From the IMG/VR virus record IMGVR_UViG_3300032116_000449, positions 1-42,240 of that record: 42,240 nt of DNA, one strand, 5' to 3'. The notes below the pieces were generated by a model that was given only the letters and a program-made list of their open reading frames with translations, did not search any database and was not told where the DNA came from. How positions within the stretch are numbered: position 1 is the first letter of the stretch; every line of letters starts with the position of its first letter. The translations under genes and the position numbers were made by a program. Origin of the DNA: a virus. Below, piece after piece: positions 8,325 through 17,462 of this stretch.

Positions 8325-9629
8325 CTAGGCGTAAAAGATGTTCACGATGACGTCATTCGCGGCAGGTGCGCCCGTGTCCGCGTCAGCGACACCCGTGGTC
8401 GCCGCGACCGAAATCGCCGTCGAGAACGCAATGCCGTGCGTGGACGAGAACACGCCCGAGATGTCGTCCGAGGTGTTACCGGGCAGCGCGAGCGTGATCA
8501 CGGGCGTCGTCGTGCCCACGGTCACGTTCGCCGCCGTCGCGTTGTAGAACTTGAGCCAGCGGGTCGAGGTCGCCGTGTTCGTGAACCACACGCCGTAGAC
8601 CTGGCCCGCCGTGGCCTTGACTTCCTCTTCCGACTCGTCGAGGTCCAGCGACCGGAAGATCGACAGCCCGCCCTTGGTGTGGGGCTGCGGCGTCACGATT
8701 TGCTTGCGGTCGAGCGTCATGCGCGCCGCGCCCGCGTCCCCCTCGTCCACGCTGTCCGTGGCGGTTTCGTCGGCCTCGAAGCCCGCCATCATCACCGATG
8801 ACGTTGCCGGGGTGAACGCGGCATCGTCCACCAGCACCGGGTTATCAATGACCTGCAACGCCGTGAGCGCCGCGCCGTCCACCTGGACGGCGAAGGTGCC
8901 CGCGTTCGTCACCGCGTGTGACCCGACCGTGACCGTGCCCGTGACAGGGATACCCGTTGAGGCGATGAACCGGAGCTTCGCGCTGATGGAGCCCGTGGCG
9001 CTCGCCGCGTCCGCGTTGGCCCCGAACGGGTCGGCCGGGACTGTCAAGACGTCCACGTCGCCAATGTTGTTGGTGCCCGCCGCCAGCGCCGGCAGCGACA
9101 GCACGTCCACATCTCCGATGTTGTTCGTGCCGGCGGCGAGATTGGCCGTGACCGTCCCCGTCACCGTGACGTCGTTGTTCGCCCCAAGATTGACCAGCAG
9201 GCCGTCCGCCGCCGTGCCCTGCAACGGCACCGCTGCGTTCGCCGCGCCCTCCATCAGCGCCACCGTGCCCGTCAGCGTGGCGTCGGTATCGCCTTCCGTA
9301 TACTGCGTGCCGCCACCGACCGCTACCTCATTCCCAGAGGCATCGCGCAGGTTGACGTGCAGCGCCCGGTTCAGCGTCGAGCGGACAATCGCCAGCGTGC
9401 CTTCCGCCGCCGCGTCTGGCGTCGTCTCGTCAACCGCGCCCATCACGGGCGTGCCCGTGGAACTGGTCGGCGTGAACGTTGCTTCGTCCGTGGACGACGT
9501 GCCGCCCGAGCCGCCGAACGACACGGGCGTGCCGTTGGCATCGACGACGTGGACGTCCTGCGGAATCTTGCCGCTACTGCCCGCCGTGAACGACGAGCCC
9601 GCGAGATTGGCGATATTCGAGACGCCCAT
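8325..9629 (-). CDS. Structural protein with internal repeats (head fibre or tail spike base type)
   Basis: 434 residues, Thr/Ala/Val/Gly-rich and beta-prone throughout. An 18-residue unit containing AAGTNNIGDVDVL occurs twice in tandem (DNA 9049-9086 and 9103-9140, 54 bp apart). Thr-rich segments such as FTPTSSTGTPVMG and FTPATSSVMMAGF also echo one another. Such a repetitive beta protein between connector and nozzle genes suggests an elongated virion appendage. Stop and start are tightly packed with both neighbours. No enzymatic motif was found and the exact virion role is open. Confidence 0.6.
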   Translation of the reverse strand: MGVSNIANLAGSSFTAGSSGKIPQDVHVVDANGTPVSFGGSGGTSSTDEATFTPTSSTGTPVMGAVDETTPDAAAEGTLAIVRSTLNRALHVNLRDASGNEVAVGGGTQYTEGDTDATLTGTVALMEGAANAAVPLQGTAADGLLVNLGANNDVTVTGTVTANLAAGTNNIGDVDVLSLPALAAGTNNIGDVDVLTVPADPFGANADAASATGSISAKLRFIASTGIPVTGTVTVGSHAVTNAGTFAVQVDGAALTALQVIDNPVLVDDAAFTPATSSVMMAGFEADETATDSVDEGDAGAARMTLDRKQIVTPQPHTKGGLSIFRSLDLDESEEEVKATAGQVYGVWFTNTATSTRWLKFYNATAANVTVGTTTPVITLALPGNTSDDISGVFSSTHGIAFSTAISVAATTGVADADTGAPAANDVIVNIFYA

Positions 9630-9931
9630 TACCGCACGCTCCGAAACTCATGGCACCCGTCCGACCGGAGGCCGACATAGACGAACGTCTCCGCCCGGCC
9701 CTTGCCGTGGGGACGCTGAATCCGCGACTCGTTGCGCGTGAGCGTACGGCGCGAGACGTCTTCGCCCGCCGCGTTCACGAGCACCGCCGTGCCTCCCGCC
9801 GGGGCCACGCCCTGCGGCACCGGCTCTGAAGGCATGTCCTCCACGGGCACGGGACGATTCCAGAAAATGCTGAGCGCGCACCCGACGACGAAGCCGAGCA
9901 CGAAGCCGAGAGGGAACCAGATGCCCACCAT
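9629..9931 (-). CDS. Small membrane-anchored protein in the virion operon
   Basis: 100 residues. The N-terminus (about 2-24, FPLGFVLGFVVGCAL) is a single membrane span with a short external end. The rest is hydrophilic with a Pro/Val-rich linker and a small basic C-terminal module. It starts at ATG 9931, sharing bases with the stop of the connector-like gene (TAATG), and its stop overlaps the next start, so it is translationally coupled on both sides. It is unusual in being a membrane protein between structural genes. The function is unknown. Confidence 0.55.
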   Translation of the reverse strand: MVGIWFPLGFVLGFVVGCALSIFWNRPVPVEDMPSEPVPQGVAPAGGTAVLVNAAGEDVSRRTLTRNESRIQRPHGKGRAETFVYVGLRSDGCHEFRSVR

Positions 9932-10887
9932 TACCACCGCCCCGCCGGGAACGCCGCGCCCAGGTTCGAGCCGCCCGCGTAGACGCGCCCCGGCCGGAAC
10001 GACGCCCGCGCATGAATCCAATACAGCAACGCCTGCCGCGCCTTGTCCCACTCGCGCTCGAAGATCGTGTAGCGGGGATCGTCCGTCTTCAGGCACTCGT
10101 CCATGCACGCGCCGTAGACCAGCATCCGGTGGAAGTCCAGCGGCAGCAGCGGCTCGTCCGCGTTCTGACTCATGTCCCGCACTTCACGGGCATAGTCCAG
10201 CGTGAGCGTCTGCGCGTCCGTGGGCGTCGGCCAGAGGTGGATCGTCCAGTAGTGCGGCATCGTCGCGCCGATGGCGATGCGCGCCAGTTCCGTGCCCGTG
10301 CCCGAGTCCTCGTGCAGCGTCACCGTGCCCACCGCCGCCGTGGCGAGGTAGACGTTATCGACCTGAATCCACGTCGCCAGCGAGCCGATCTGCACTGCCG
10401 TCGTGCCCGTGAGCGTCACATTGGCGATCTGCTGATAGCCGCCCGTGATGACGCCTTCGATGCGGAGCACCTGGGTATCACTCGCGCTCGTGCTCTTGGC
10501 CCAGAGCTGCGAGGCATCGGCGGGCTGCTTCGCCACGCGGGTCATCCCCTGCACGCAGAAGACTTCCGGGTCGCCGGTCTGCACCGAGGGGTCGGGCACC
10601 GCCGTGCGATACCAGTCCATCGACTGCTCGGACAGCCGCCGCTCGTCGCCCGCCTGCCACATCCGGTGGACGCGGGCGACCGCCTGCGGCAGCGCGTAGC
10701 GCGACTGGCTGGCGACCGTATCGAACGACGTCACATCGTCCCGGAACTGCTGGCAGTCCGGGAGGGTCAGCAGTTCCCGGTGGCGCTGGTTGATGAACGC
10801 CGTCAGCCGCGTGGAGGTCGCGGTATCGAGCGACGACGCCTTATTGAGCCGTCGAGCGACGTCCGCGAGAATCTCAGAAAGCGTCAT
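9931..10887 (-). CDS. Head-tail connector/adaptor-like protein
   Basis: 318 residues. The N-terminus is helical (about 1-45, opening MTLSEILADVARRLN), a middle part is beta-rich (about 120-205), and a helical C-terminal region contains LPLDFHRMLVYGACMDECL (about 245-265). A helical protein with a beta insertion that opens LSEILADVARRL and lies between capsid and tail genes is typical of gatekeeper or adaptor proteins joining portal to tail. The last 14 bases of the upstream YkgJ-like gene overlap it. The family assignment is inference. Confidence 0.6.
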   Translation of the reverse strand: MTLSEILADVARRLNKASSLDTATSTRLTAFINQRHRELLTLPDCQQFRDDVTSFDTVASQSRYALPQAVARVHRMWQAGDERRLSEQSMDWYRTAVPDPSVQTGDPEVFCVQGMTRVAKQPADASQLWAKSTSASDTQVLRIEGVITGGYQQIANVTLTGTTAVQIGSLATWIQVDNVYLATAAVGTVTLHEDSGTGTELARIAIGATMPHYWTIHLWPTPTDAQTLTLDYAREVRDMSQNADEPLLPLDFHRMLVYGACMDECLKTDDPRYTIFEREWDKARQALLYWIHARASFRPGRVYAGGSNLGAAFPAGRW

Positions 10888-11272
10888 CAGTCCATCCGTG
10901 TTTCCGTGCCCAGACCTGCGCCTTGCGCTGGATCTGGATCACTTGCCGCCGTGCCTGCCGGTCCCCCATCCGGCGCTCGGCGTTCTGACACCCTAAAGGC
11001 CCACCCGGCACCAACGCCTCGCCCTGGTCCCGGAGACAGGCGAAGCGCCGACAGTTGTAGGGCCGTGCCGCATACACCGTGCAGCGTCGATCCGGCCCGA
11101 GCAGCGGACACGTTGCGTCCGTGTCCGTGCGGACCAGCGACACCTTGTCGCCCGGCCCGATCCTCCAATGCAACTCCGTAGACGTGGCCGCGACGAGCCC
11201 CCGCGCCTCGGCCGGGGTCATCACCACCGGCACCGTGCAACAGTCGCCCGTCTGCGCGCACGTCCACGGCAT
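10874..11272 (-). CDS. YkgJ-type cysteine-cluster protein
   Basis: 132 residues with the cysteine pattern of the YkgJ (UPF0153) family: Cys5, Cys11 and Cys12 at the N-terminus, Cys55, Cys64, then RPYNCRRFAC with Cys74 and Cys79. This family is thought to bind a metal or iron-sulphur cluster; its reaction is not settled. It is unexpected inside a head-tail operon and could act on the virion or host, or be a tolerated extra gene. It starts 3 bp after the stop of the upstream gene and overlaps the connector-like gene by 14 bp. Confidence 0.7.
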   Translation of the reverse strand: MPWTCAQTGDCCTVPVVMTPAEARGLVAATSTELHWRIGPGDKVSLVRTDTDATCPLLGPDRRCTVYAARPYNCRRFACLRDQGEALVPGGPLGCQNAERRMGDRQARRQVIQIQRKAQVWARKHGWTDDAF

Positions 11273-11275
11273 GTC

Positions 11276-11815
11276 CTACGCCGCGTCGAGCGCCGCCAGC
11301 CGTTCCTTGAGCTGCGCCACTTCCTGCGCCAGCGACATCGGATCGACCGAGGCCGCGCCGTCGCGCAGTTCGCGGAGAATCAGCAGCAGCGAGCCCGGCA
11401 GTTCCATGCGCTCGTCCACCGTGCGACTCGGCACCGTGACATAGAGCTGCTGCGCCTGCCCGTTCTGCTTCACTTCCGCCGTCCACGTCCCGTTGCGCGC
11501 CGTGCGCGAGACGGTGATGGCGTTGAACGCGTCGATCTCAGCCGGGGTCAGTTCGTCCCCGCGCACCCGCGAGCCGCAGAAGAACGTTTCCCGCGACAGT
11601 TCCGCCTTGGGCCGCTTGCGCTGCCCTTCCGGGTGCGTGAACACGCTGACTTCGTTGTAGTCCGGGTTCTCACGGGGAGCCGACCGCTCCGCGAGCAGCT
11701 TGAGGGCATCCGTGCCCGGCGACTGCGCCTGTAGCGCCGCGAGCTGTGCGGCCTGCGCCGCCAGCATCTCCCGCATCTCGGCAATCACCGCCGATTCCGT
11801 CGATTCCTTCGCCAT
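11276..11815 (-). CDS. Helical protein of the head operon
   Basis: 179 residues from ATG 11815, preceded by an AGGAG ribosome site 7 bases away, which decides this start over the longer open frame. The N-terminus (about 8-40) is a predicted helix rich in Ala, Glu and Met. A small mixed domain follows (about 60-130) and the C-terminus (about 140-175) is again helical and coiled-coil-like. It contains no catalytic motif. It lies between the capsid/decoration genes and the YkgJ-like gene. A virion or assembly role is likely but unproven. Confidence 0.55.
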   Translation of the reverse strand: MAKESTESAVIAEMREMLAAQAAQLAALQAQSPGTDALKLLAERSAPRENPDYNEVSVFTHPEGQRKRPKAELSRETFFCGSRVRGDELTPAEIDAFNAITVSRTARNGTWTAEVKQNGQAQQLYVTVPSRTVDERMELPGSLLLILRELRDGAASVDPMSLAQEVAQLKERLAALDAA

Positions 11816-11871
11816 GTCGCTCCTGAAAGCGAGAGCGGAGGCGCGGCCCATCCGCGCCCCCGTCTCAGGTG

Positions 11872-12594
11872 TTATTCGAGGTGCAGGAATACGGCCTGGT
11901 TCTTGCCGTCCACGCCCGTCACCATCATCTTGCCGACGACGTGCGTGGCCGTGGCCGCGCCGTCGATGACCACCGCGCCCGCCGCCGTGGCCGGCACGAC
12001 AACCGCGAGGCCGACACCGGGCGTGCCAGCGACCAGCACCGGGGCCACGCCCCGCGTCTGAATCCAGCAGAATTCGGACGCCGCCGCCGGCACCACCGCG
12101 CAACCGACCACCGCACCCGTCAGGGTCGTGACCGGCGACTGGATGACGCCGTTGTAGGGATTCGCCTGGAGGCTCACCCGCGAGGAGGTCGTCAGCGCCA
12201 CCTTGAGCGGTTCCGCCAGCGTCAGCGTCATCACGCCCGCGCTCAGGACCGCCGCGTGGCTGGAGATCAGATACGCGTAGCCGTTGCCGGGCGTCGTGTC
12301 AATGATGGCGTAGCCACCCGCGTACTGGTTTTCCGTCGCCGCCGTCGCGCCGAGGGTCACCGAAATGGTGGTCGCGCCAAGTGCCGCCGCCGAAGGCGTC
12401 AGCTGCTGGTGGTTCGTGATCTGCGCCGGGGCCTGGAGCATGTTGCCCGCGACCAGCGCAGAGCCGCCCGCTTTCGCGTAGCGGAAGACACGGCCATCCG
12501 CCGTCTCAGCACGCTCGCCCAGGCGATGCGTCTGAGTCGTGGACGACTCGTAGAGGTCGAGGCCGAAGGACTGAAGTCCACCCGTGAATGACAT
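11872..12594 (-). CDS. Putative capsid decoration/cement protein
   Basis: 240 residues, beta-rich and very high in Ala, Val, Gly and Thr, with few charges. It directly follows the major capsid gene, the usual place for a head decoration or cement protein that stabilises the shell. It opens MSFTGGLQSFGLDLYESS and contains several Thr/Val beta segments (about 75-130). No enzyme motif or signal peptide is present. The decoration role is inferred from its order and composition. Confidence 0.6.
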   Translation of the reverse strand: MSFTGGLQSFGLDLYESSTTQTHRLGERAETADGRVFRYAKAGGSALVAGNMLQAPAQITNHQQLTPSAAALGATTISVTLGATAATENQYAGGYAIIDTTPGNGYAYLISSHAAVLSAGVMTLTLAEPLKVALTTSSRVSLQANPYNGVIQSPVTTLTGAVVGCAVVPAAASEFCWIQTRGVAPVLVAGTPGVGLAVVVPATAAGAVVIDGAATATHVVGKMMVTGVDGKNQAVFLHLE

Positions 12595-12612
12595 GGTTGT
12601 CGTGACTCCTTG

Positions 12613-13596
12613 TTAGGTGATGGCCGTCACGACGCCCAGACGCCGCGAGTTGCCGGTGCCCATGTTCGCCATGGTGAAGAGCTTGTAGACGATGGAGAGC
12701 TGGTTGCTCGGCTCCACCGGGTCCTTCATCTTCATCCACGCACCCTTGAGGTAGGCCATCTTCAGGAACTTCGGGTTCACGAAGTAGGCCGAATCCGAGG
12801 GCGAGCAGTCCTCGTCGTAGAACACGTTCGCGCCCTTGAACTTGAGCGCGTCGTTCGAGAAGCCGCCGTTGACGCCCCGGCTCTTCGTCGAGTCGCTGTT
12901 GAAGCGTTCGTTGGTCGTGAGCGTCTGTTCGTAGCCCTCGAACACCGTGCGCGACGTCAGGATCGCGGTCGGCGCGTGCTCCGTGCCGCCGTTCGAGCAC
13001 TGGTTGTAGACCGAGCGCCACGAGCTGCGCACGTTGTCGAACGCCGTGCTCGTCTTCGTGCCCGTCGCCTGCTTCGAGCGCCAGAACGCGTAGGTGGCGC
13101 GGTTGATCTGGCCCACCGTGCCCGTGGTCGGGTCGGTCGGGATGATCTTCCGCAGGCCTTCGATGTTCTTGCCGCCGTTGCCGGTGCCGTCCCCGAACGC
13201 CGCCCGGTTCAGATCCGCGATGTGCGAGTCCTTCGCGTTGTTCAGCTTCTCCTCGACGTAGTCGAACTTCCCGGCGCTCGCCTGGGTCCGCAGCTTTTCG
13301 AGGTCGCTGAACACGACCGTGCCCGCGTGGGTCTTCCACTCGTAGCGGGCGCAGTCGAACACGTTGATACGCGTGGTATCAAGCGTCTCCATCTCGTCGT
13401 ACGACTTGAACGTGCTGTTCTCCGCGAACTCCACGGGGAACTCGATCAGTCGTCCGCCGTCGGCTTCTTCCTTGAAGCCCTTTTCTCCGAGGGCGTAGAA
13501 CAGCGCCCGCGACGTGAAGATGTTGTCATTCGGCGTCGAGCCGATGACCTTCTCCCACGCGCTGGCGATGAGCTGGCCCTGATTCACGTCAGGCAT
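12613..13596 (-). CDS. Major capsid protein
   Basis: 327 residues, directly downstream of the scaffold-like gene and upstream of the decoration-like gene, the usual head order. The sequence has an extended N-terminus, a long helix around 105-130 (KFDYVEEKLNNAKDSHIADL) like the spine helix of HK97-fold capsids, and a mixed domain with a clear C-terminal strand region. The mid-part (about 135-180) includes GKNIEGLRKIIPT, as in several podovirus capsid proteins. There is no cleavage prodomain. The call rests on size, order and fold impression. Confidence 0.8.
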   Translation of the reverse strand: MPDVNQGQLIASAWEKVIGSTPNDNIFTSRALFYALGEKGFKEEADGGRLIEFPVEFAENSTFKSYDEMETLDTTRINVFDCARYEWKTHAGTVVFSDLEKLRTQASAGKFDYVEEKLNNAKDSHIADLNRAAFGDGTGNGGKNIEGLRKIIPTDPTTGTVGQINRATYAFWRSKQATGTKTSTAFDNVRSSWRSVYNQCSNGGTEHAPTAILTSRTVFEGYEQTLTTNERFNSDSTKSRGVNGGFSNDALKFKGANVFYDEDCSPSDSAYFVNPKFLKMAYLKGAWMKMKDPVEPSNQLSIVYKLFTMANMGTGNSRRLGVVTAIT

Positions 13597-13610
13597 GATT
13601 CACTCCGTCC

Positions 13611-14570
13611 TTACCCCGCCATCTGCTGCCGCATCGCTTCCGCGAACGTCTTCGGTGCGGGCAACCCCTGCGCGGGGGTGCGGCTGGGATTCGTGGTCCC
13701 CGCTGCCGCCTTCTGCTGCATCTGCGCCACCACCAACGACCGCTCGGTGGCCGAGAGCTTCGGGAGCACATGCTGGGTCAGCACGTCGGCGTAGGCATCC
13801 GCCACGCTGTAGCCGTGCTGCTCCATGAGCCCCGCGATCTCTTTGCGGTATTCCGTGAAGTGCGGACGCTTCGACCACTGCGCGTAGGTCGACTGCGCCC
13901 ACTGCTGCGCGTTGGCGGCAATCTCCGCCCGGATCTGGGCGGCCTGCTGCTTCGCAGCGAACTGCTGCAACGGCTGGATCTGCTGCGCCATCTGCGCCTG
14001 CGCCCGGCGATCCCGCCAGTCGAGGAGCTTCTGCGCCTGCTGCGCGCTGTAGACGAGCGTGCCGTCCCCGGCCTGCAAGTCCGGTTCGGGCATGGCCTCG
14101 GCTTGCGCCTGCGCCTGTCCCCGTCCCGCCCCCAGCCATCGCGCCGCCGCCGACTTGATCGACTGCGCGTGGGCCGGATCGCTCTGCGCGGCACTTTCGA
14201 TTTCCCGGAGCAGGGTGCCAATCGGATCACGCGTGAAGTCCTGGTAGAACTGCGTAATGACCGGCGCGGCCTGTTCAGGAATCGCCTCGGCCCACTTGTA
14301 GCGGCCGAGCGTGCTTTCCAGCGTCTTCGCTTTCTCGTTCACCTCACGGAACCGCACATACGGCACCGCCTGCCCTTCGAGGGGGTCGGGGGTCGTCTGT
14401 GTGGCACCGGACGTCTCGGCCGGGGTCGTCGCTGACGCGGACGACTCTGCGGAAGGCGCGCTTGCGCCCGCCGGCTCTGACGATGCGGCTGACGGCGACT
14501 CAGCCGAAGCGCTGCCGCCGGAATCACCCGACGCCATCGCACTCATCACGCCCGAAAAGTCATCACTCAT
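13611..14570 (-). CDS. Scaffold protein
   Basis: 319 residues. The first 70 residues are Ser/Ala/Glu/Thr-rich and disordered, and the rest is almost all helix with very high Gln, Ala and Arg (for example about 170-235). A helical, acidic-then-Gln-rich protein ending 14 bases before the capsid start is the expected scaffold that guides procapsid assembly and is then released. The C-terminus is basic enough to contact the shell. The family assignment rests on composition and position. Confidence 0.75.
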   Translation of the reverse strand: MSDDFSGVMSAMASGDSGGSASAESPSAASSEPAGASAPSAESSASATTPAETSGATQTTPDPLEGQAVPYVRFREVNEKAKTLESTLGRYKWAEAIPEQAAPVITQFYQDFTRDPIGTLLREIESAAQSDPAHAQSIKSAAARWLGAGRGQAQAQAEAMPEPDLQAGDGTLVYSAQQAQKLLDWRDRRAQAQMAQQIQPLQQFAAKQQAAQIRAEIAANAQQWAQSTYAQWSKRPHFTEYRKEIAGLMEQHGYSVADAYADVLTQHVLPKLSATERSLVVAQMQQKAAAGTTNPSRTPAQGLPAPKTFAEAMRQQMAG

Positions 14571-14648
14571 GCTGTCCTACGCCCCTGTCACACCGGGACG
14601 CCCCGCGACCGGCGCTTACACGCGCACGCGTGCCGCGCATATTTCGAC

Positions 14649-14918
14649 TCACGCCGTGTAGCCCTGGTGGAACCTGAGCTTGCACCGGCACTTAACGAGG
14701 ATCTGACCGCTCGTGACATACGCTTCGCAGCCGTCAGACAAGCCGCCCTCCCAGCAGTCGTTGCAGTAGAGGGCTTCCTTCAGGCCGTATTTCACGAGAA
14801 TCTTTCGGTATTCCCGAAAGGCCCGCGCTTCGTCGGCCGTGAACACCAGCGTGGGCACAATCGCCGGTGCCCCATCGGGACCGAGAATCGTGCCAACGGT
14901 TTTTTCGATTTCCGCCAT
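14649..14918 (-). CDS. Small Cys-rich protein near the portal
   Basis: 89 residues. A short beta N-terminus is followed by a helix (about 28-47) and a Cys cluster, CNDC (about 52-55) then Cys64 and CRC (about 77-79), that could hold one zinc ion. It ends 78 bases before the scaffold start and begins 3 bases after the stop of the next Cys-rich gene. Two such proteins in a row between portal and scaffold suggest a shared role in head assembly or host takeover, but nothing shows which. Confidence 0.55.
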   Translation of the reverse strand: MAEIEKTVGTILGPDGAPAIVPTLVFTADEARAFREYRKILVKYGLKEALYCNDCWEGGLSDGCEAYVTSGQILVKCRCKLRFHQGYTA

Positions 14919-14921
14919 GAC

Positions 14922-15197
14922 CTACACCCACCTCGACGTGTGGCGCGACTTGTCCGAGCCCTGCTCGCCAATGTGCCGCACCGACTCCACGAGCCCCCGC
15001 TTCTCCATCTCGAACCGCTTCTCGGACTTGCTGTAGACCTTCACCGGCGTCGGTCCCATGTTTTCGATCCACAGCCCGCCAGGAATCGAGTCCTGAAACA
15101 CCTTGAACGACGGCCGACCGTGGGAGTGCCTGCCACCACACAACGGCCAGTCACCGACCTGCAACTCCGCGCCGCACTTCTCGCAGCGATCGCTCAC
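14922..15197 (-). CDS. Small zinc-ribbon-like protein
   Basis: 91 residues. It opens MSDRCEKCGAE, with a CxxC knuckle at residues 5-8 and a further Cys20 and His residues (about 23-25) that could complete a zinc site. A short beta region and a basic C-terminus (SDKSRHTSR) follow. It starts inside the end of the portal gene (ATGA overlap at 15194-15197), so it is translationally coupled to it. The function is unknown. Confidence 0.6.
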   Translation of the reverse strand: MSDRCEKCGAELQVGDWPLCGGRHSHGRPSFKVFQDSIPGGLWIENMGPTPVKVYSKSEKRFEMEKRGLVESVRHIGEQGSDKSRHTSRWV

Positions 15198-17215
15198 TGC
15201 ACCGCTCCCGCCATGCCCGCGCCGGGCAGCATCTCGGTCTGGTTGGCCTGATGCTTGTTCAGGGGTTCCGCTTCGGGCTGCATCCCGCCGTGCTCGGTGT
15301 TCTGCGCCTGCTCGGCCTGCGCCTGTGCCTGTGCCACAAGCTGCATCTGCGCGGCGACCATCTGCGCCTGCTGGAGCGCCTGCGGGCTGATCTGGATGCC
15401 GCCCTTGGCGAGCACTTCGAGCACGATGGCGAACTGCGGCGAGGCGGGGTTCAGATCCTCGCCCTTGAACGCAAACGACGGCGTGGTCGGCGGCGGCGAG
15501 GGCGGCTGCGGCTGCTTCACGAACTGCGCCGGGTCCGCGCCGATCTTCCGCGCCGTGCGACTGAGCAAATACTGCTCGTTCACCAGCGGGTCTTTGCGGA
15601 AGAACTGATACTCGTCAATCGCCTGCTTCTTGTCCCACGCCGCATCGAGCTGCAACGTCGAATCCGGCTTCGCGTTGTAGGCGAAGCGGCCCTGAATCGC
15701 CGTCTTGTCCCACGACTGGAGCGCCCGCGCCCCGTCAGGGCCGACGACTTCGACGTAATCCGGTTCGTCAGCAAAGAGCTGAATCAGCGCGCCGAGCTTC
15801 TGCACGCCCGCCACGAACCAGCGCGCCACCATGACCTGTTCGCGCTTCATGCGCGTCTGGGTGGCCGACTGCTGGATGCTCGCTTCCGTGGCCGTCTGCT
15901 TGCCCTTGGCCGAGACGCCCTGCTGGTTCGAGCCCATCGCCCAGACTTCCTGAATGTCTCGGTCGATGTAGTCGTTGAACGTGAAGTTCTCGCGGGGGAA
16001 GCTGGCGCGGCGAATCTCGCCCATCGCCGCCTGTGCCGTCCCGAAGCCCGGAATCGGCACGAAGTCCTGAATGTCCCCCGAGGCGATCTTCTGCACCTGA
16101 TCGACGGAATACTGCGCGGGGTCGTAGCCGACAATCGGCGCGGTGCGCTTGCGCTGCGTCACCATGTCCGTGCGGCCCTTGCCCAGCTCGCTCACGAGCC
16201 CCCGCGACATGCCGACATCCGACACCGGCACCGCCTGATCGCTCACATACCGCAGCGTCAGGATGTGGATCGGGTTCCCGCGCATCCCGCCGACCAGCCG
16301 CCCGTTCTGGACGGTCTGATACGGCGACGGCCGGGCCACCGCAGGGGCGTCCATGCCATCCAGCCAGACGATCTGGCCGTAGAGGTCGCCGTTCACGACG
16401 TCCTCGTGATAGCGGCTCATCTGATACCAGATTTCGTAGCCGCTGACCTTCTCGCCCCCGGACGCTTCGATCTGGAGGTCACCCTTGATCCGCAGATCCT
16501 CGTCGCTCTTGGCGGGCTTGAGCTGGTCTTTCTCGACGCCATACGTGCGAGCGGCGAGCGCGAGGTCGGTTTCAAACCGGAACCCGAGCCACGGGGCCTT
16601 GTCGAAGTCCGCGCCGTGGAAGTCCACCGGCACGAGCAGCGACTTGATCGGAATCCGCTCCCAGAAGTAGCGTTCGCGAACGATGTTCGGGACCGGCACC
16701 TGGGTCATGGCCGGCTGGCCCGTGATCGGGTCCACGATCGGCTGACCCATCGGGTCCATCACCGGCTGATCGACCATCGATTCGCCGTCCTGCTCGACTT
16801 CGTAGCCGATCTTCGACGCGCCGATGCCCGCCGGGCACAGCACATCGAACAGCACTTCGTCCATCAGCGCCCCGGCGTTGATGTCATCGGGGCCGAGCTT
16901 GGCGTTGAGGACCGCTTGGAACAGCGGAATCGCCGCTTCCACGCCCGGCTGCTTGGCCGTCAGCGTGACTTCGGGCACCTGGAAGAACAGCAGCGCCTTT
17001 TTCTGTTCGACGTTGCTGTAGTCCTTCGGGACGACGACCGTATCGGCCAGCGGCTCGCCGTCGAGCGTCTGCCCGAGATACGCCTTCGTGTTGTTGTCCC
17101 ACTCGCGCTTCTGGGCGAGGTTCGCCCACCACGCTTTCGAGCGGTCGGCTTCCTTCTTCCAGAACTCGAACGAGCCCGGCCCGTCTTTCGGGAGGGCGAA
17201 GGGGGTATCGGCCAC
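15194..17215 (-). CDS. Portal protein
   Basis: 673 residues, the large protein between terminase and scaffold. The N-terminal half holds the expected mix of helices and a beta wing. The central part contains helical segments with DIQDFVPIPGFGTAQAA (about 380-400) and a long helix with QQGVSAKGKQTATEASIQQ (about 425-445), a pattern typical of portal proteins of short-tailed phages. The C-terminal 100 residues are a Gln/Ala-rich barrel-like helix (about 600-650). It would form the dodecameric ring through which DNA is packaged and ejected. The start is a GTG at 17215. Confidence 0.85.
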   Translation of the reverse strand: MADTPFALPKDGPGSFEFWKKEADRSKAWWANLAQKREWDNNTKAYLGQTLDGEPLADTVVVPKDYSNVEQKKALLFFQVPEVTLTAKQPGVEAAIPLFQAVLNAKLGPDDINAGALMDEVLFDVLCPAGIGASKIGYEVEQDGESMVDQPVMDPMGQPIVDPITGQPAMTQVPVPNIVRERYFWERIPIKSLLVPVDFHGADFDKAPWLGFRFETDLALAARTYGVEKDQLKPAKSDEDLRIKGDLQIEASGGEKVSGYEIWYQMSRYHEDVVNGDLYGQIVWLDGMDAPAVARPSPYQTVQNGRLVGGMRGNPIHILTLRYVSDQAVPVSDVGMSRGLVSELGKGRTDMVTQRKRTAPIVGYDPAQYSVDQVQKIASGDIQDFVPIPGFGTAQAAMGEIRRASFPRENFTFNDYIDRDIQEVWAMGSNQQGVSAKGKQTATEASIQQSATQTRMKREQVMVARWFVAGVQKLGALIQLFADEPDYVEVVGPDGARALQSWDKTAIQGRFAYNAKPDSTLQLDAAWDKKQAIDEYQFFRKDPLVNEQYLLSRTARKIGADPAQFVKQPQPPSPPPTTPSFAFKGEDLNPASPQFAIVLEVLAKGGIQISPQALQQAQMVAAQMQLVAQAQAQAEQAQNTEHGGMQPEAEPLNKHQANQTEMLPGAGMAGAVQ

Positions 17216-17261
17216 GCGCCGTCATCGTGACAGCGTGTCAAGCGGCCGTCACGGTAACGGG

Positions 17262-17450
17262 TTACGACAACACGACGTGGCTGGGCGGGGTGGGCGGAGT
17301 GTTATCCCAATACGGCGCACGGCGCGGCACGCTGTAGAACGCAAATGGTGGGTGCTGCTCAACCTTCAGCACCGGCTCGCCGTCGTGCCCGCGCACGGTC
17401 GCGTCTGGGTCGCACGCCTGCAACCGCTCGATTAGCTCTCTGACTGTCAC
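17262..17450 (-). CDS. Small conserved-type phage protein, MTVRELIERL family
   Basis: 62 residues from a GTG at 17450. It opens MTVRELIERLQACDPDATV, a pattern I recognise in many small phage proteins of unknown role, with a helix then a short beta part containing RGHDGEPVLKV. It lies alone in the gap between the small HTH gene and the portal gene. No catalytic residues are evident. Confidence 0.6.
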   Translation of the reverse strand: MTVRELIERLQACDPDATVRGHDGEPVLKVEQHPPFAFYSVPRRAPYWDNTPPTPPSHVVLS

Positions 17451-17462
17451 CGTGCCCCCATT

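Noticed and set aside
8325-9629. Repeats in the structural gene considered as a diversity-generating template
   Set aside because: Only two diverged tandem units encoding the same peptide; no reverse transcriptase gene or adenine-biased variation was found in the window.
15251-17230. 659-codon plus-strand frame opposite the portal gene
   Set aside because: An antisense shadow with extreme Arg/His content. The portal on the other strand has clear family features.
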